Shown: positions 15,822 through 25,147, counted from the stretch's first letter. The stretch is DNA of 58,232 nucleotides from DASZHJ01 sp035581425 (GCA_035581425.1 DATJVP010000155.1:1-58232); one strand, 5' to 3'. The notes: generated by a model not told the origin, from the letters alone. Numbers and translations: made by a program.

Positions 15822-17498
15822 TTGCGCGGGCTCGATGGTACCGCAAGCGAGCGCGCGATCCTTCTCGGCTGTGGCCTCACCGTCGTCGCGCTCTCCCTCG
15901 TTCCGCTCGGCCGCCTGCTCGCTGAGGGGCTGATCTCCGGCGCCCTATGGGACGTCCTGACCTCGCCCAGGACCTGGCTTGCGGCCGAGCGCACGCTCGC
16001 GACGGCGCTCGCGTCGACCGCGATCGCCCTCGTCCTTGGCACTGCGATGGCGTTGCTGCTGGGCGCGACGGACATCGGGGGAAAGTCCGCGCTCGGCTTC
16101 GCCTTCTTGCTGCCGCTCACGATCCCCTCGCAGGTGACGGCGATTTCCTGGATCGAGCTTCTGGGTCCGACGAGTCCACTCCTCAAGACGCTGGGCTTGG
16201 CGCCGCCGGTCGGCACGCCGCATCCGCTCTATGGCTTCGGCGGCATCAGCTTCCTGATGGGGCTCGAGCATGCGCCGCTGGTTTTCCTCTCGGCCCGCAC
16301 GGGGATCCGCTCGCTACCCGGCGAGCTCATTGAGGCCGCTGAGGCCGCAGGCGCAGGTGGGTTCAGGATCACCCGCACCATCCTCCTGCCTCTGCTGCGG
16401 CCCGCCCTCGTGGCGGGCGGCGCGCTCGCCTTCGTTTCCGCCCTCGGCAATTTCGGAACGGCCGCGCTTCTCGGCATCCCCGCGGGGTATTCCGTGCTAT
16501 CCGTCGCGATCTACCGGGAGCTCGCCGGATTCGGTCCGCGCGCGATCGCAAGCGTGGCCGTGCTCTCGCTGCTGCTCGCGGCCATCGCCGCCCTTGGCGT
16601 CGCAGTGCAGACCGTCGCGAGCCGCCGGCGCGACGTCAGCGCGGCGCGACCTTCGGCGCGGCGGCTTCTGGCGCTTCGGCGCTGGCGCCCGTTCCTCTCC
16701 GCACTCGCCTGGCTCATTGTTGCGATGCTCGTGGCGCTGCCGCTCATGGCGCTCCTTTCGACGGCACTCGTCCGGGCCTACGGCCTGCCGCTCAACGCCG
16801 CGACGATCACCTCCGAGAATTTCCGCTACGTCCTCACGGAGCACGCGGCGACGGCGCGGGCCGCGCTCAACAGCTTATTCCTCGCGGGATCGACCGCGAT
16901 CCTGACGGCCGGCGCGAGCGTCGTTCTCGCATATCTCGTCGTCTGGCGCTCGGGCACATTCGCGCGGCTCGTGAGCATCGCGGCGGAGCTGCCCTATGCG
17001 CTGCCGGGCGTGGTGCTGGCGCTCGCGATGATCCTGGTCTTCCTGCGACCGCTGCCGCTCCTGGGCCTCACGCTCTATGGCACGCTCGGGATCATGGTCG
17101 TCGCTTATATCGCGCGTTTCCTCGTGCTGGCGCTGCGGACGACGGTCGCGAGCTATCTGCAAATCCACGGCAGCCTCGAGGAGGCTGCACGCGGGTTCGG
17201 CGCGGCGTTCCTCCGAAGGATCGGGACGGTGATTCTGCCGCTCGCGGGACCGGCCGTAGCGGCGGGGGCGGTGCTCGTGTTCCTCACCGCGCTCAACGAG
17301 CTCACGGTCTCGGCGCTGCTGTGGTCCGCCGGGAACGAGACGCTCGGTGTCGTGGTCTTCAGCCTGGAGCAAGCGGGAGACAACACCAGCGCAGCCGCGC
17401 TCTCGGTGCTGACGGTGCTCGCGACCGTGGCGCTGATGGTAACCGCAAGCCTCGCGGCGAGGCGCCTTCCGCGGGGCCTGCTGCCTTGGCAGAGCTGA
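15822..17498 (+). CDS. Ferric-iron ABC transporter permease, fused two-half type
   Basis: A 558-residue inner-membrane permease with two homologous halves of about six membrane helices each, like FbpB/AfuB. Each half has its ATPase-contact loop: EAAEAAGAGGFRITRTILLP near residue 169 and EEAARGFGAAFLRRIGTVIL near 452. The TTG start is preceded by GGAGG; no ATG fits the frame before the first helix. It is cotranscribed with the binding protein. The expected FbpC-type ATPase is not downstream, so the complex must borrow one from elsewhere in the genome or be encoded in two places. Confidence 0.9.
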   Translation: MRGLDGTASERAILLGCGLTVVALSLVPLGRLLAEGLISGALWDVLTSPRTWLAAERTLATALASTAIALVLGTAMALLLGATDIGGKSALGFAFLLPLTIPSQVTAISWIELLGPTSPLLKTLGLAPPVGTPHPLYGFGGISFLMGLEHAPLVFLSARTGIRSLPGELIEAAEAAGAGGFRITRTILLPLLRPALVAGGALAFVSALGNFGTAALLGIPAGYSVLSVAIYRELAGFGPRAIASVAVLSLLLAAIAALGVAVQTVASRRRDVSAARPSARRLLALRRWRPFLSALAWLIVAMLVALPLMALLSTALVRAYGLPLNAATITSENFRYVLTEHAATARAALNSLFLAGSTAILTAGASVVLAYLVVWRSGTFARLVSIAAELPYALPGVVLALAMILVFLRPLPLLGLTLYGTLGIMVVAYIARFLVLALRTTVASYLQIHGSLEEAARGFGAAFLRRIGTVILPLAGPAVAAGAVLVFLTALNELTVSALLWSAGNETLGVVVFSLEQAGDNTSAAALSVLTVLATVALMVTASLAARRLPRGLLPWQS

Positions 17499-17546
17499 GG
17501 CGAGGCTGCTAGGCTCGCCGCCCCCGACCCCTGAGACGGCGCGACC

Positions 17547-18359
17547 TTGGGCCCGATCAAGAACTTCCACCACGACGGCTTCGACATGCAGCAGCCGTTC
17601 GACGCCGCGGTGGTGATCGCAACACTCCTGCGCCCGACGCTGAAGGACGCTCTCCAGTCGGTCTTCCGGCAGAACTTCAGGGGGCGAGTGCAGATCCTCG
17701 TGGGCATCGACAAGGCGGTCGGAGATTACGGCCTGCTCGAGGCGGCGCTCGCGGAGCGTCCGCCGCATCAGGCGGTGACGGTGCTCGATCCCGGCTACTC
17801 GACCTCGGTGAGACACGGCGGCCTGCATCCCGACCGCTGGGGCGGCGTGCTCCACACCGTCATGAGCTACCTCGCCAACAGCCGCTTCGTCGCCTATCTC
17901 GCCGACGACAACTGGATGGGGCCGCGGCATCTGGGCTCGCTGCTTCATGCCATCAGCGATCACGACTGGGCCTTCAGCCTAAGGTGGTACGTCGATGAGG
18001 CGACGCGCCAGCCGCTCTGCATCGACCGCTGGGAATCGGTCGGACCCGGCAAAGGCGTCTTCGCGGAGCGCTTCGGCGGCTTCGTCGATCCCAACTGCCT
18101 GCTCATCGACAAGCTCCGCTGCGAGCCGGTGCTGCGCTACCGCTCGCTGCCGCTGGCGACGCCGGAGGGCGAGGTGCCCTCCGATCGTGCGGTCTTCGAG
18201 CAGCTCCGGCACCGGCCTTGGGCCTGCACGATGCTGCCCACCTCCTTCTACATGATCCGCTCGACCGACGAGAATCACGAGAACCGCATGAATGCAATCC
18301 ACCAATTCCTCGCGGGCTCGGCGGAGACCTCCGTGCTCACGGCCTTCGCGGCGAGCTGA
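17547..18359 (+). CDS. Putative GT-A fold glycosyltransferase
   Basis: A 270-residue cytosolic protein with the outline of a family-2-like glycosyltransferase: a first strand with FDAAVVIATLLRPTLKDAL, RVQILVGID, and RFVAYLADDNWMGPRHL near residues 113-129, where ADDN takes the place of the usual DxD metal/nucleotide site. The C-terminal half is less typical. There is no signal or membrane segment. The TTG start is uncertain; an in-frame ATG thirteen codons later is possible. It is eight bases before an acyltransferase gene, so the pair may build and decorate a sugar. Donor and acceptor are unknown. Confidence 0.7.
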   Translation: MGPIKNFHHDGFDMQQPFDAAVVIATLLRPTLKDALQSVFRQNFRGRVQILVGIDKAVGDYGLLEAALAERPPHQAVTVLDPGYSTSVRHGGLHPDRWGGVLHTVMSYLANSRFVAYLADDNWMGPRHLGSLLHAISDHDWAFSLRWYVDEATRQPLCIDRWESVGPGKGVFAERFGGFVDPNCLLIDKLRCEPVLRYRSLPLATPEGEVPSDRAVFEQLRHRPWACTMLPTSFYMIRSTDENHENRMNAIHQFLAGSAETSVLTAFAAS

Positions 18360-18366
18360 GGCGGAA

Positions 18367-18999
18367 ATGGCGAGACATCGGCTCGTGATCTATGCCGCGG
18401 GCGCGCCACTCGCGATCGACGCCGAGGAAAGCTGCCTCCGGCTCGGCATCGAGATCGCAGCCGCGGTGCGGAACCTTCCGGGGCCGAGCTACGTCACGGA
18501 GCGCGTCCCCCTCATGGAAGCCGACGCGCTTCCGGAGGGGTTGACGGCGCTCCCCATCGTGCTCCCGCTCTTCACCCCGGCCAATCGCGAGGCCGCACTC
18601 GAGGATGCGCGGCGCCGCGGCTTCACGCGGGCCGAGACGCTCGTCGACCCGACCTCGGCAGTCGCCTCCTCGACCCGCCTCGGCACGGGGGTCTACGTCA
18701 ATGCCGGCTGCACGATCGGCGGCGGCGGGGAGATCGGCGACTTCGTCATCATCAATCGCGCAGCCAGCATCGGCCACCACACGCAGCTTCGGGATTTCGT
18801 CTCGATCGGCCCTGGCTCGGTTCTCGCCGCGAACATCCAAGTGGGCCGCGGCGCCGTGATCGGCGCCGGTGCGGTGATCCTGCCGAAACTCGAGATCGGC
18901 CCCGGCGCCATCGTCGGTGCCGGCGCGGTCGTGACGAAATCGGTGCCCGCTGGCGCGCTCGTGCTTGGCAATCCCGCCGGTGTTACGCGCTCGCCTTAG
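18367..18999 (+). CDS. PglD/NeuD-like sugar acyltransferase (left-handed beta-helix)
   Basis: A 210-residue acyltransferase. The N-terminal part (1-80) looks like the small Rossmann-type nucleotide-sugar binding domain of PglD relatives, and the rest is hexapeptide repeats forming a left-handed beta-helix (VYVNAGCTIGGGGEIGD, VIGAGAVILPKLEIGPGAIV). The histidine pair in SIGHHTQLRD, near 138, is in the place of the catalytic His of PglD-type acetyltransferases. It would acetylate an amino-sugar using acetyl-CoA. A GAGGCGG ribosome site overlapping the end of the glycosyltransferase gene supports this start. Acyl group and sugar are not known. Confidence 0.85.
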   Translation: MARHRLVIYAAGAPLAIDAEESCLRLGIEIAAAVRNLPGPSYVTERVPLMEADALPEGLTALPIVLPLFTPANREAALEDARRRGFTRAETLVDPTSAVASSTRLGTGVYVNAGCTIGGGGEIGDFVIINRAASIGHHTQLRDFVSIGPGSVLAANIQVGRGAVIGAGAVILPKLEIGPGAIVGAGAVVTKSVPAGALVLGNPAGVTRSP

Positions 19000-19033
19000 A
19001 AGGGCCGGCTTGAAGGATCGGTGGACGGTTCGG

Positions 19034-20005
19034 TCATGGCGATCCTTCCTTTCTTCTGATGCAGCGAAATCCGATGTGGCAGGTACCGGTGTCGATCATC
19101 TGCGGCTGGCGCGCGGCGGGTCGATAGCGCAGGCAATAGTTCGGCGCGCAGAGATGCGAGCCGCCTTTCACGACCTTGCGGGGAATGCGGATGTGCGGCT
19201 GGTTCGCGTCGCGGCTCGCCTCGGCGCGATCGCCGCGGGGATCGAGCGGCGCACAGCAGGAATTGGCCGTATCCGCCGTGTGCTGCACCGCATACCAATC
19301 GTCGGTCCACTCCCAGACATTGCCGGCCATCTCGTAGAGGCCGTAGCCATTCGCGGGAAAGAAGCGGACCGGCGAGGTCCCGCGAAATCCGTGCGGCGAG
19401 CGGTTCTCCCAGGGAAACTCGCCATGCCAGGTGTTAGCCATGATGCGTCCGCCCGGCATGAACTCGTCGCCCCAGCAATAATCCGCGCCCTCGAGCCCGC
19501 CGCGCGCGGCGAATTCCCATTCGGCCTCGCTCGGCAGCTGCTTCTGCGCCCAGGCCGCATAGGCGGTCGCGTCCTCATGGGTGACCTGCACCACGGGATG
19601 CGCGGCTTTTCCCGCGATGGAGCTGCGCGGGCCCATCGGGTGGCGCCAATTGGCGCCGGGCACATAGGACCACCAATTTCGGTAGTCGCGCAGATCGACC
19701 GGGCCCTGGCTCGGACGGAACACGAGCCCGCCGGGTTTCATCAGCTCGGATTTACCGCCGGGATAGTCCTTGGGATCGAGCGGCCGCTCCGCGACGGTTA
19801 CGTAGCCGGTCGCGTGGACGAAGGCGGAGAATTGGGCGTTCGTCACGGGATGGACATCCATCCAGTATCCGCCGACCTCGACGGTGTGGACCGGCGCTTC
19901 CTCGGCATAGTGCCGCTCCGAGCCCATGCGGAAAGCACCCCCGGGGATCCAAGCCATCTCCGTCTGCGCCGGCCGCTCGGTCGGCAATTCCCTTGAACGC
20001 GCCAT
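19034..20005 (-). CDS. Formylglycine-generating enzyme (SUMF1 family) with both catalytic cysteines
   Basis: A 323-residue SUMF1/FGE-fold protein. FGEs oxidise the cysteine of a CxPxR motif in sulfatases to formylglycine, using copper and oxygen. The family opening MAWIPGGAFRMGSE is at residues 17-30, with TNAQFSAFVHATGY, LPSEAEWEFAARGG and YEMAGNVWEWTDDWY following. Near the C-terminus GGSHLCAPNYCLRYRPAARQ contains Cys286 and Cys291, the copper-binding catalytic pair that separates true FGE from EgtB-like and other SUMF1 proteins. There is no clear signal peptide, so it would act in the cytoplasm. No sulfatase gene lies in the window. Confidence 0.9.
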   Translation of the reverse strand: MARSRELPTERPAQTEMAWIPGGAFRMGSERHYAEEAPVHTVEVGGYWMDVHPVTNAQFSAFVHATGYVTVAERPLDPKDYPGGKSELMKPGGLVFRPSQGPVDLRDYRNWWSYVPGANWRHPMGPRSSIAGKAAHPVVQVTHEDATAYAAWAQKQLPSEAEWEFAARGGLEGADYCWGDEFMPGGRIMANTWHGEFPWENRSPHGFRGTSPVRFFPANGYGLYEMAGNVWEWTDDWYAVQHTADTANSCCAPLDPRGDRAEASRDANQPHIRIPRKVVKGGSHLCAPNYCLRYRPAARQPQMIDTGTCHIGFRCIRRKEGSP

Positions 20006-20129
20006 ATTCTAGCGATGCTCCGCAAATGGACGGTGGCCGCAATACCCCTCTGCGACCCTTCATTCACCTAGGGCGGCGGGTGGCGGGCTTCCAGCGAGAC
20101 TAGCCACGTTCTTTAGGCGGGGATACCGG

Positions 20130-21161
20130 TCAGACGGCGGCCCGCGGCTCGAGCCCGAAAGCCTCGGCTAGAAGCTCGTAGGAGCGGAGCCGTGCGGCAA
20201 AATCGTAGCAGATCGTGACCAGCACGAGCTCCTCGACGCCATATTGCTCCGCCAATTCCAGCAGTCTCGCCCGCGCCTGCTCAGGTGCGCCGATCACCAT
20301 ACGCCGCCGGTTGAAGGCGATGCGCAGCCGCTCCTCGCGGCTATAAGGATAGGCCTCCGCCTCCTCGACGCTGGGAAACGGGCCGAGATGGCCCTGATCG
20401 AGCCGCAGGCGCGAGAGATCGCGGCTCTGGGCCAAACGCTCGGCCTCCGCCTCGGTCTCCGCAACGAGCGCGAAGACCCCGATGCTGCCCTGGGATGCCG
20501 TGAGGTGCGCGGAGGGACGGAAGCGCTCGCGATAGGCCGCCATCACCTCGGGGCCGCCCTGATCGTTGATGAAATGCGCGAACGAGAAGGCGCAGCCGAG
20601 ATAGGCTGCGACCATCGCGCTCTGGTCGCTGGAGCCGAGGAGCCACACCTCCGGCCGTCCCGAGGGCTCCGGCGTCACGCGGATGCGTGCGAAGGGATGC
20701 TCGGCGGGAAGGCCGTCGCCGAGATAGCCGAGAAGATCTCGAACCTGGGTCGGGAAATACTCTACGGGAAGCGCTCCAGGCCCCGCCTGGAGCGCACGCG
20801 CCGTGAGGCCATCGCTCCCAGGCGCCCGCCCGATCCCGAGGTCGATGCGTCCGGGATGCAGCGTCTCGAGCACCCTGAAGGTCTCGGCCACCTTGAGCGG
20901 GCTGTAATGGGTCAGCATGACGCCGCCGGAGCCCACGCGGATTGACGAGGTCTCGGAGGCGATGCGCTCGACCAGGATCTCAGGCGCTGCTCCCGCGAGC
21001 CCTTCGGTCGAGTGATGCTCCGCGACCCAGTAGCGGCGATAGCCGAGGCGATCCGCAGCCCGCGCAAGCTCGAGCGTCTCTGCGAAAGCCTGCGCCGCCG
21101 TCCCGCCGGCGCGGACGGGCGATTGGTCGAGCACACTAAGGGAGATCGCAGACGGGGACAC
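20130..21161 (-). CDS. LLM class flavin-dependent oxidoreductase
   Basis: A 343-residue luciferase-like monooxygenase-fold protein, FMN dependent. Family marks are LSVLDQSPVRAG at the N-terminus, YRRYWVAEHHS, VGSGGVMLTHYSPLKVAE, HPGRIDLGIGRAPG and the strand VWLLGSSDQSAMVAA. It belongs to the MsnO8-like group of TIM-barrel oxidoreductases whose substrates are mostly unknown. I chose the GTG giving the short family-like N-terminus; a TTG fourteen codons upstream is open in frame. It is divergent from the secreted phosphoesterase and stands alone otherwise. Confidence 0.88.
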   Translation of the reverse strand: MSPSAISLSVLDQSPVRAGGTAAQAFAETLELARAADRLGYRRYWVAEHHSTEGLAGAAPEILVERIASETSSIRVGSGGVMLTHYSPLKVAETFRVLETLHPGRIDLGIGRAPGSDGLTARALQAGPGALPVEYFPTQVRDLLGYLGDGLPAEHPFARIRVTPEPSGRPEVWLLGSSDQSAMVAAYLGCAFSFAHFINDQGGPEVMAAYRERFRPSAHLTASQGSIGVFALVAETEAEAERLAQSRDLSRLRLDQGHLGPFPSVEEAEAYPYSREERLRIAFNRRRMVIGAPEQARARLLELAEQYGVEELVLVTICYDFAARLRSYELLAEAFGLEPRAAV

Positions 21162-21261
21162 GGCGGCGATCCAATCAGATCGCCGCGGCTTTGGCGACCC
21201 CAAACGACGGATTCGACTGGAAGACTCGTCCTCGCGTCATGGTTCTGCCACTGCGCTGTCA

Positions 21262-21276
21262 CCTAGCGTCACTAGG
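21262..21276. promoter_or_regulatory. Small inverted repeat between divergent genes
   Basis: CCTAG at 21262-21266 and CTAGG at 21272-21276 form a dyad in the intergenic region between the LLM oxidoreductase and the phosphoesterase. It could be an operator half-site pair; it is short and may be chance. Confidence 0.2.
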
Positions 21277-21313
21277 CTTCAGTAGGCCTTAACTCGCCTC
21301 CAGGGGGAATACA

Positions 21314-23341
21314 ATGACATCTTCGGCTTGGACGCCGCAGCGGCGGCGTCTCGGAACAATGGTGGGCGCGGGTGCGATCGCGCTCGGAGTCTTTGCCTTC
21401 GGCGCGGCTGGCGCCGGCGCGCGCAGCGGCGCGGCGGTTTCTCCCGAGGATGCGGCGCCGACGAAGACGCCGATCAAGCACGTGATCGTCATCATCGGCG
21501 AGAATCGTACCTTCGACCACGTCTTCGGCACCTTCATTCCGAGGAGCGGCGACAGCATCTTCAATCTGCGTTCGCAAGGCATCGTCAACGCCGACGGTAC
21601 GCCCGGGCCCAGCGCCGGGAAAGCGGCACAGTTCACGGTCTCGCCGCAGCCCCACTATTTCATCAGCGCGCCGACCGGCAGCAAGACGCCCTACACAACC
21701 TTGCCGCCGCCCGATCTCAACGGAGTGCACACGAGCGCGAGCGACAGCAATCCAATTCCCTTCACGACGGTCGGGGCAGCGGAAGCTGCCGAGCCGTCGA
21801 TTTCCACGGAAGATGCCCCGCTCCTCACCACCGGCGCGAGCGGCCTTCCCTTCATGCCGGAGACGACCGGCGGCGGGCTGACCCCGACGCCCAATGGAGT
21901 GCGCAATCCCGACACACGGATCTTGAACGCGAAAAAACTCCCGAACGGGCCCTATCAGCTCACCGCGAAGGACTTCCGCGGCAATGGTCTCGACTACGAC
22001 GAATATGCCGAGGACACGATCCATCAGTTCTTCCAGATGTGGCAGCAGTCGGACTGCGCAGTCGCGAATGCGACCCCCAACAATCCGACGGGTTGTCTTA
22101 GCGACCTCTACCCCTTCGTCGTGACGACCGCCGCGGGCCTCACCGAGCAGGGACAGTCGATGTCGATGTCGTTCTTCAACGTGAACCAAGGCGACGCGCG
22201 CGTGCTCCGTCGGCTCGCCGAGGAGTTCACACTGTCGGACAACTACCATCAGGGCGTGATGGGCGGCACCGGTGCGAACCACATCATGCTCGGCACCGGC
22301 GACGCCTATTACTTCAATGACGGCCACGGCAATCCCCTACCGCCGCCCCCACTCAACGGCGCCTTTGTCGGGCTATCTCCGACGCTGACGATCCCTCTCG
22401 TCGCCAATCCGGAACCGCTGCCCAACACCAACAACGCCTACACGAACAGCCTGACGCCCTTTTATACGAATTGTTCCGACACCACCCAGCCCGGGATCTC
22501 CGCGATCGCGACCTATCTGAGCGCGCTTCCCTATGCGAGTGGGCCGACGAGCTGCGCCCAGAGCACCTTCTACGTCGTCAACAACATCTTCCCGGGCTTC
22601 CATCCCGACGGCACGCTGGCAAGCCTCGCGAACTTCCCCAAGACCCAGGACATCTCCGACCTGATTTTCGTGCCGCCGCAGACCGTTCCCAACATCGGGG
22701 ACGCGCTCAACGCGAAGAACATCTCCTGGAAATACTATGGCGGCGGCTACAATCAGGCGGTCGCGCACAACACCGCGAACGCGTACTGCCCGATCTGCAA
22801 TCCCATGCAGTATTCGGTGAACTACCCCGCGAACCGGGTCGCCCACACGCGGGACATGCTGGATCTCTTCACGGACATTCAGAACAACACCCTGCCGTCG
22901 GTGTCGATCGTGAAGCCCAGCGGCTTCCTCGACGGCCATCCGCAATCCTCGAAGCTCGATCTCTTCGAGGCGCAGGTGGACGACATCGTCAGCAGGGTCC
23001 AGTCGAACCGCAAGCTCTTCCAGGAGACGGCGATCCTCATCACCTTCGACGAGGGCGGCGGAATGTACGACTCCGGTTTCATCCAGATTCTCGACAAATT
23101 CGGCGACGGGCCGCGTATTCCGATGCTCATCGTCTCGGATTTCTCGCGCGGGGGTCACATCGATCACACCTACGCCGATCACGCCTCGATCCTGAAATTC
23201 ATCGAGGCGAACTGGCTCCTGAGCCCGCTCTCCATACGCAGCCGCGACAACTTGCCGAACCCGACCTCCGGGCCCACGCCCTATGTCCCCGGCAACATGC
23301 CCGCGATCGGGGACCTCATGAGCATGTTCAAGTTCAACTGA
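21314..23341 (+). CDS. Secreted phosphoesterase, phospholipase C / acid phosphatase family
   Basis: A 675-residue exported enzyme of the alkaline-phosphatase superfamily branch holding AcpA and bacterial phospholipases C. The N-terminus has RRRLG followed by a hydrophobic stretch, consistent with a Tat signal ending near residue 38. Metal-site elements are IIGENRTFDHVFGTF (Glu63, Asn64), GVMGGTGANH with Thr319 as likely nucleophile, ITFDEGGGMYD, and TYADHASILKFIE. Expected activity is hydrolysis of phosphate mono- or diesters outside the cytoplasm. It carries ribosome site CCAGGGGGA just upstream. The exact substrate is open. Confidence 0.87.
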   Translation: MTSSAWTPQRRRLGTMVGAGAIALGVFAFGAAGAGARSGAAVSPEDAAPTKTPIKHVIVIIGENRTFDHVFGTFIPRSGDSIFNLRSQGIVNADGTPGPSAGKAAQFTVSPQPHYFISAPTGSKTPYTTLPPPDLNGVHTSASDSNPIPFTTVGAAEAAEPSISTEDAPLLTTGASGLPFMPETTGGGLTPTPNGVRNPDTRILNAKKLPNGPYQLTAKDFRGNGLDYDEYAEDTIHQFFQMWQQSDCAVANATPNNPTGCLSDLYPFVVTTAAGLTEQGQSMSMSFFNVNQGDARVLRRLAEEFTLSDNYHQGVMGGTGANHIMLGTGDAYYFNDGHGNPLPPPPLNGAFVGLSPTLTIPLVANPEPLPNTNNAYTNSLTPFYTNCSDTTQPGISAIATYLSALPYASGPTSCAQSTFYVVNNIFPGFHPDGTLASLANFPKTQDISDLIFVPPQTVPNIGDALNAKNISWKYYGGGYNQAVAHNTANAYCPICNPMQYSVNYPANRVAHTRDMLDLFTDIQNNTLPSVSIVKPSGFLDGHPQSSKLDLFEAQVDDIVSRVQSNRKLFQETAILITFDEGGGMYDSGFIQILDKFGDGPRIPMLIVSDFSRGGHIDHTYADHASILKFIEANWLLSPLSIRSRDNLPNPTSGPTPYVPGNMPAIGDLMSMFKFN

Positions 23342-23365
23342 GGCGGTAGGATCCGAGGCCCAAGC

Positions 23366-24952
23366 TCACGCTTGCTCGCGCGTCGCGGTGAAGCGGAGCT
23401 TGGGCCACTCTTTCATGGTGGTATCGAGGTCCCATTTGTTGCGGGCGAGATAGACGGGAATGCCGTCGTGATCGTCCGCGGTGGTGCCGGAATTGCGGTC
23501 GAGAAATCGCTCGAGCTCGTCACGGTCCTCCGACGCAACCCAGCGTGCCGTCACATAAGGCGCCGCCTCGAAGCGCACGCCGAGCCCGTATTCGCTCTTG
23601 ATCCGCGCCGCCAGCACCTCGAGCTGCAGCGGCCCGACCACGCCCACGATCCAATCGCCGCCGATCCGCGGTTTGAAAATGCGGGTGACGCCCTCCTCCG
23701 CGAGCTGCTCCAGCGCGCGCGCGAGATGCTTCGACTTCAGGGGATCGTCGAGCCGCACGCGCTGCAGGATCTCCGGCGCGAAATTGGGAATGCCGGTGAC
23801 CCGGATCGCCTCGCCCTCGGTCAAGGTGTCGCCGATCCGAAGAGTGCCGTGGTTGGGAATGCCGAGGATGTCGCCGGGCCAAGCCTCCTCCGCGAGATTG
23901 CGTTCGCGCGCAAGGAAGAAGACGGGATTCTGGATCGCCATGATGCGTCCACTGCGACCGTGCTTCAGCTTCATGCCGCGGCGGAATCGGCCGGAGCAGA
24001 GCCGAAGAAAGGCGACGCGGTCGCGGTGCTGCGGATCGATGTTGGCCTGCACCTTGAAGACGAAGCCCGTGACCTTCTCCTGCGTGGGATCGATCGCGTG
24101 CGGTTCCGCAGGCTGCGGGCGCGGCGGCGGCGCGAGCGTGGCGATGCCGCGGATGAGCTCGCGCACGCCGAAATTGTTGAGCGCGCTCCCGAAATAGACC
24201 GGCGTCAGGTGGCCGCCGCGATAGGCCTCGATCTCGAAGGGCGGGCAGAGGCCGCGGGCCATCTCGACCTCCTCACGGAGCGTCGCGACCGCGCGTGCGG
24301 GCAGCAGTGCCTCTAGCTTGGGATCGTCTAGACCCTGACATCGCACGGGCTCCGTCACGCGCTCGCCCTCGCCGCGCTCGAAGAGCAGAAGCGCATCCGC
24401 GAAGAGATCGTAAGTCCCGAGGAAATCGCGGCCCATGCCGATGGGCCAACTCGCGGGCGTGACGTCGAGCGCAAGCGTGCGCTCGATCTCGTCCAGCAGA
24501 TCGAAAGGATCGCGCCCCTCGCGGTCGAGCTTGTTCACGAAAGTGATGATGGGGACGTCGCGGAGGCGGCAGACCTCGAAGAGCTTGAGCGTCTGCGCCT
24601 CGATGCCCTTGGCCGCATCGAGCACCATGACGGCGCTGTCGACCGCCGTCAGCGTGCGATAGGTGTCCTCGCTGAAGTCCTGGTGGCCGGGTGTGTCCAG
24701 CAGGTTGAAGATGAGCCCCTCGTGCTCGAAAGTCATGACGGCGGAGCTCACGGAGATGCCGCGCTCGCGCTCGACGTCCATCCAGTCCGAGCGCACGCGT
24801 CGCCGTTCGCCGCGCGCCTTCACCTCTCCCGCGAGCTGGATCGCGCCGCCGAACAGCAGCAGTTTCTCCGTGAGCGTCGTTTTTCCGGCATCGGGATGCG
24901 AGATGATCGCGAAAGTCCGCCGCCGCGAAATTTCTGTGGATAATTCGGACAT
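23366..24952 (-). CDS. prfC: Peptide chain release factor 3
   Basis: GTPase that removes RF1 or RF2 from the ribosome after termination. The 528-residue length is standard. The G1 loop is SHPDAGKT at residues 18-25, G3 is DTPGH at 86-90, G4 is NKLD at 140-143, and the segment WMDVERERGISVSSAVMTFE precedes G3 as in all RF3. The C-terminal part contains QLEVLAARIKSEYGLGVRFE. It is convergent with the phosphoesterase and monocistronic as far as can be seen. The region upstream (24953-25381) is the longest gene-free stretch in the window. Confidence 0.97.
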   Translation of the reverse strand: MSELSTEISRRRTFAIISHPDAGKTTLTEKLLLFGGAIQLAGEVKARGERRRVRSDWMDVERERGISVSSAVMTFEHEGLIFNLLDTPGHQDFSEDTYRTLTAVDSAVMVLDAAKGIEAQTLKLFEVCRLRDVPIITFVNKLDREGRDPFDLLDEIERTLALDVTPASWPIGMGRDFLGTYDLFADALLLFERGEGERVTEPVRCQGLDDPKLEALLPARAVATLREEVEMARGLCPPFEIEAYRGGHLTPVYFGSALNNFGVRELIRGIATLAPPPRPQPAEPHAIDPTQEKVTGFVFKVQANIDPQHRDRVAFLRLCSGRFRRGMKLKHGRSGRIMAIQNPVFFLARERNLAEEAWPGDILGIPNHGTLRIGDTLTEGEAIRVTGIPNFAPEILQRVRLDDPLKSKHLARALEQLAEEGVTRIFKPRIGGDWIVGVVGPLQLEVLAARIKSEYGLGVRFEAAPYVTARWVASEDRDELERFLDRNSGTTADDHDGIPVYLARNKWDLDTTMKEWPKLRFTATREQA

Positions 24953-25147
24953 GGGGAGCGCCTCTCTAGCCGAGATGCGTCCGCGAAATCAATGAAAACC
25001 CCTGCACATTCGCGCCTCGGCAACGAAATTGCGCGAACCACACGCCACCCGAGGGTATCGGCGGCGGATTGACCCGCCATCGGATCGTCACAACTGAATC
25101 ACCGGCGCAACATAGCGGGAGGGTGCCCAACAAGCATGACTCCACCG

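Noticed and set aside
21314..23341. Phosphoesterase as a sulfatase target of the nearby formylglycine-generating enzyme
   Set aside because: No CxPxR motif is present; its nucleophile region is GGTGANH.
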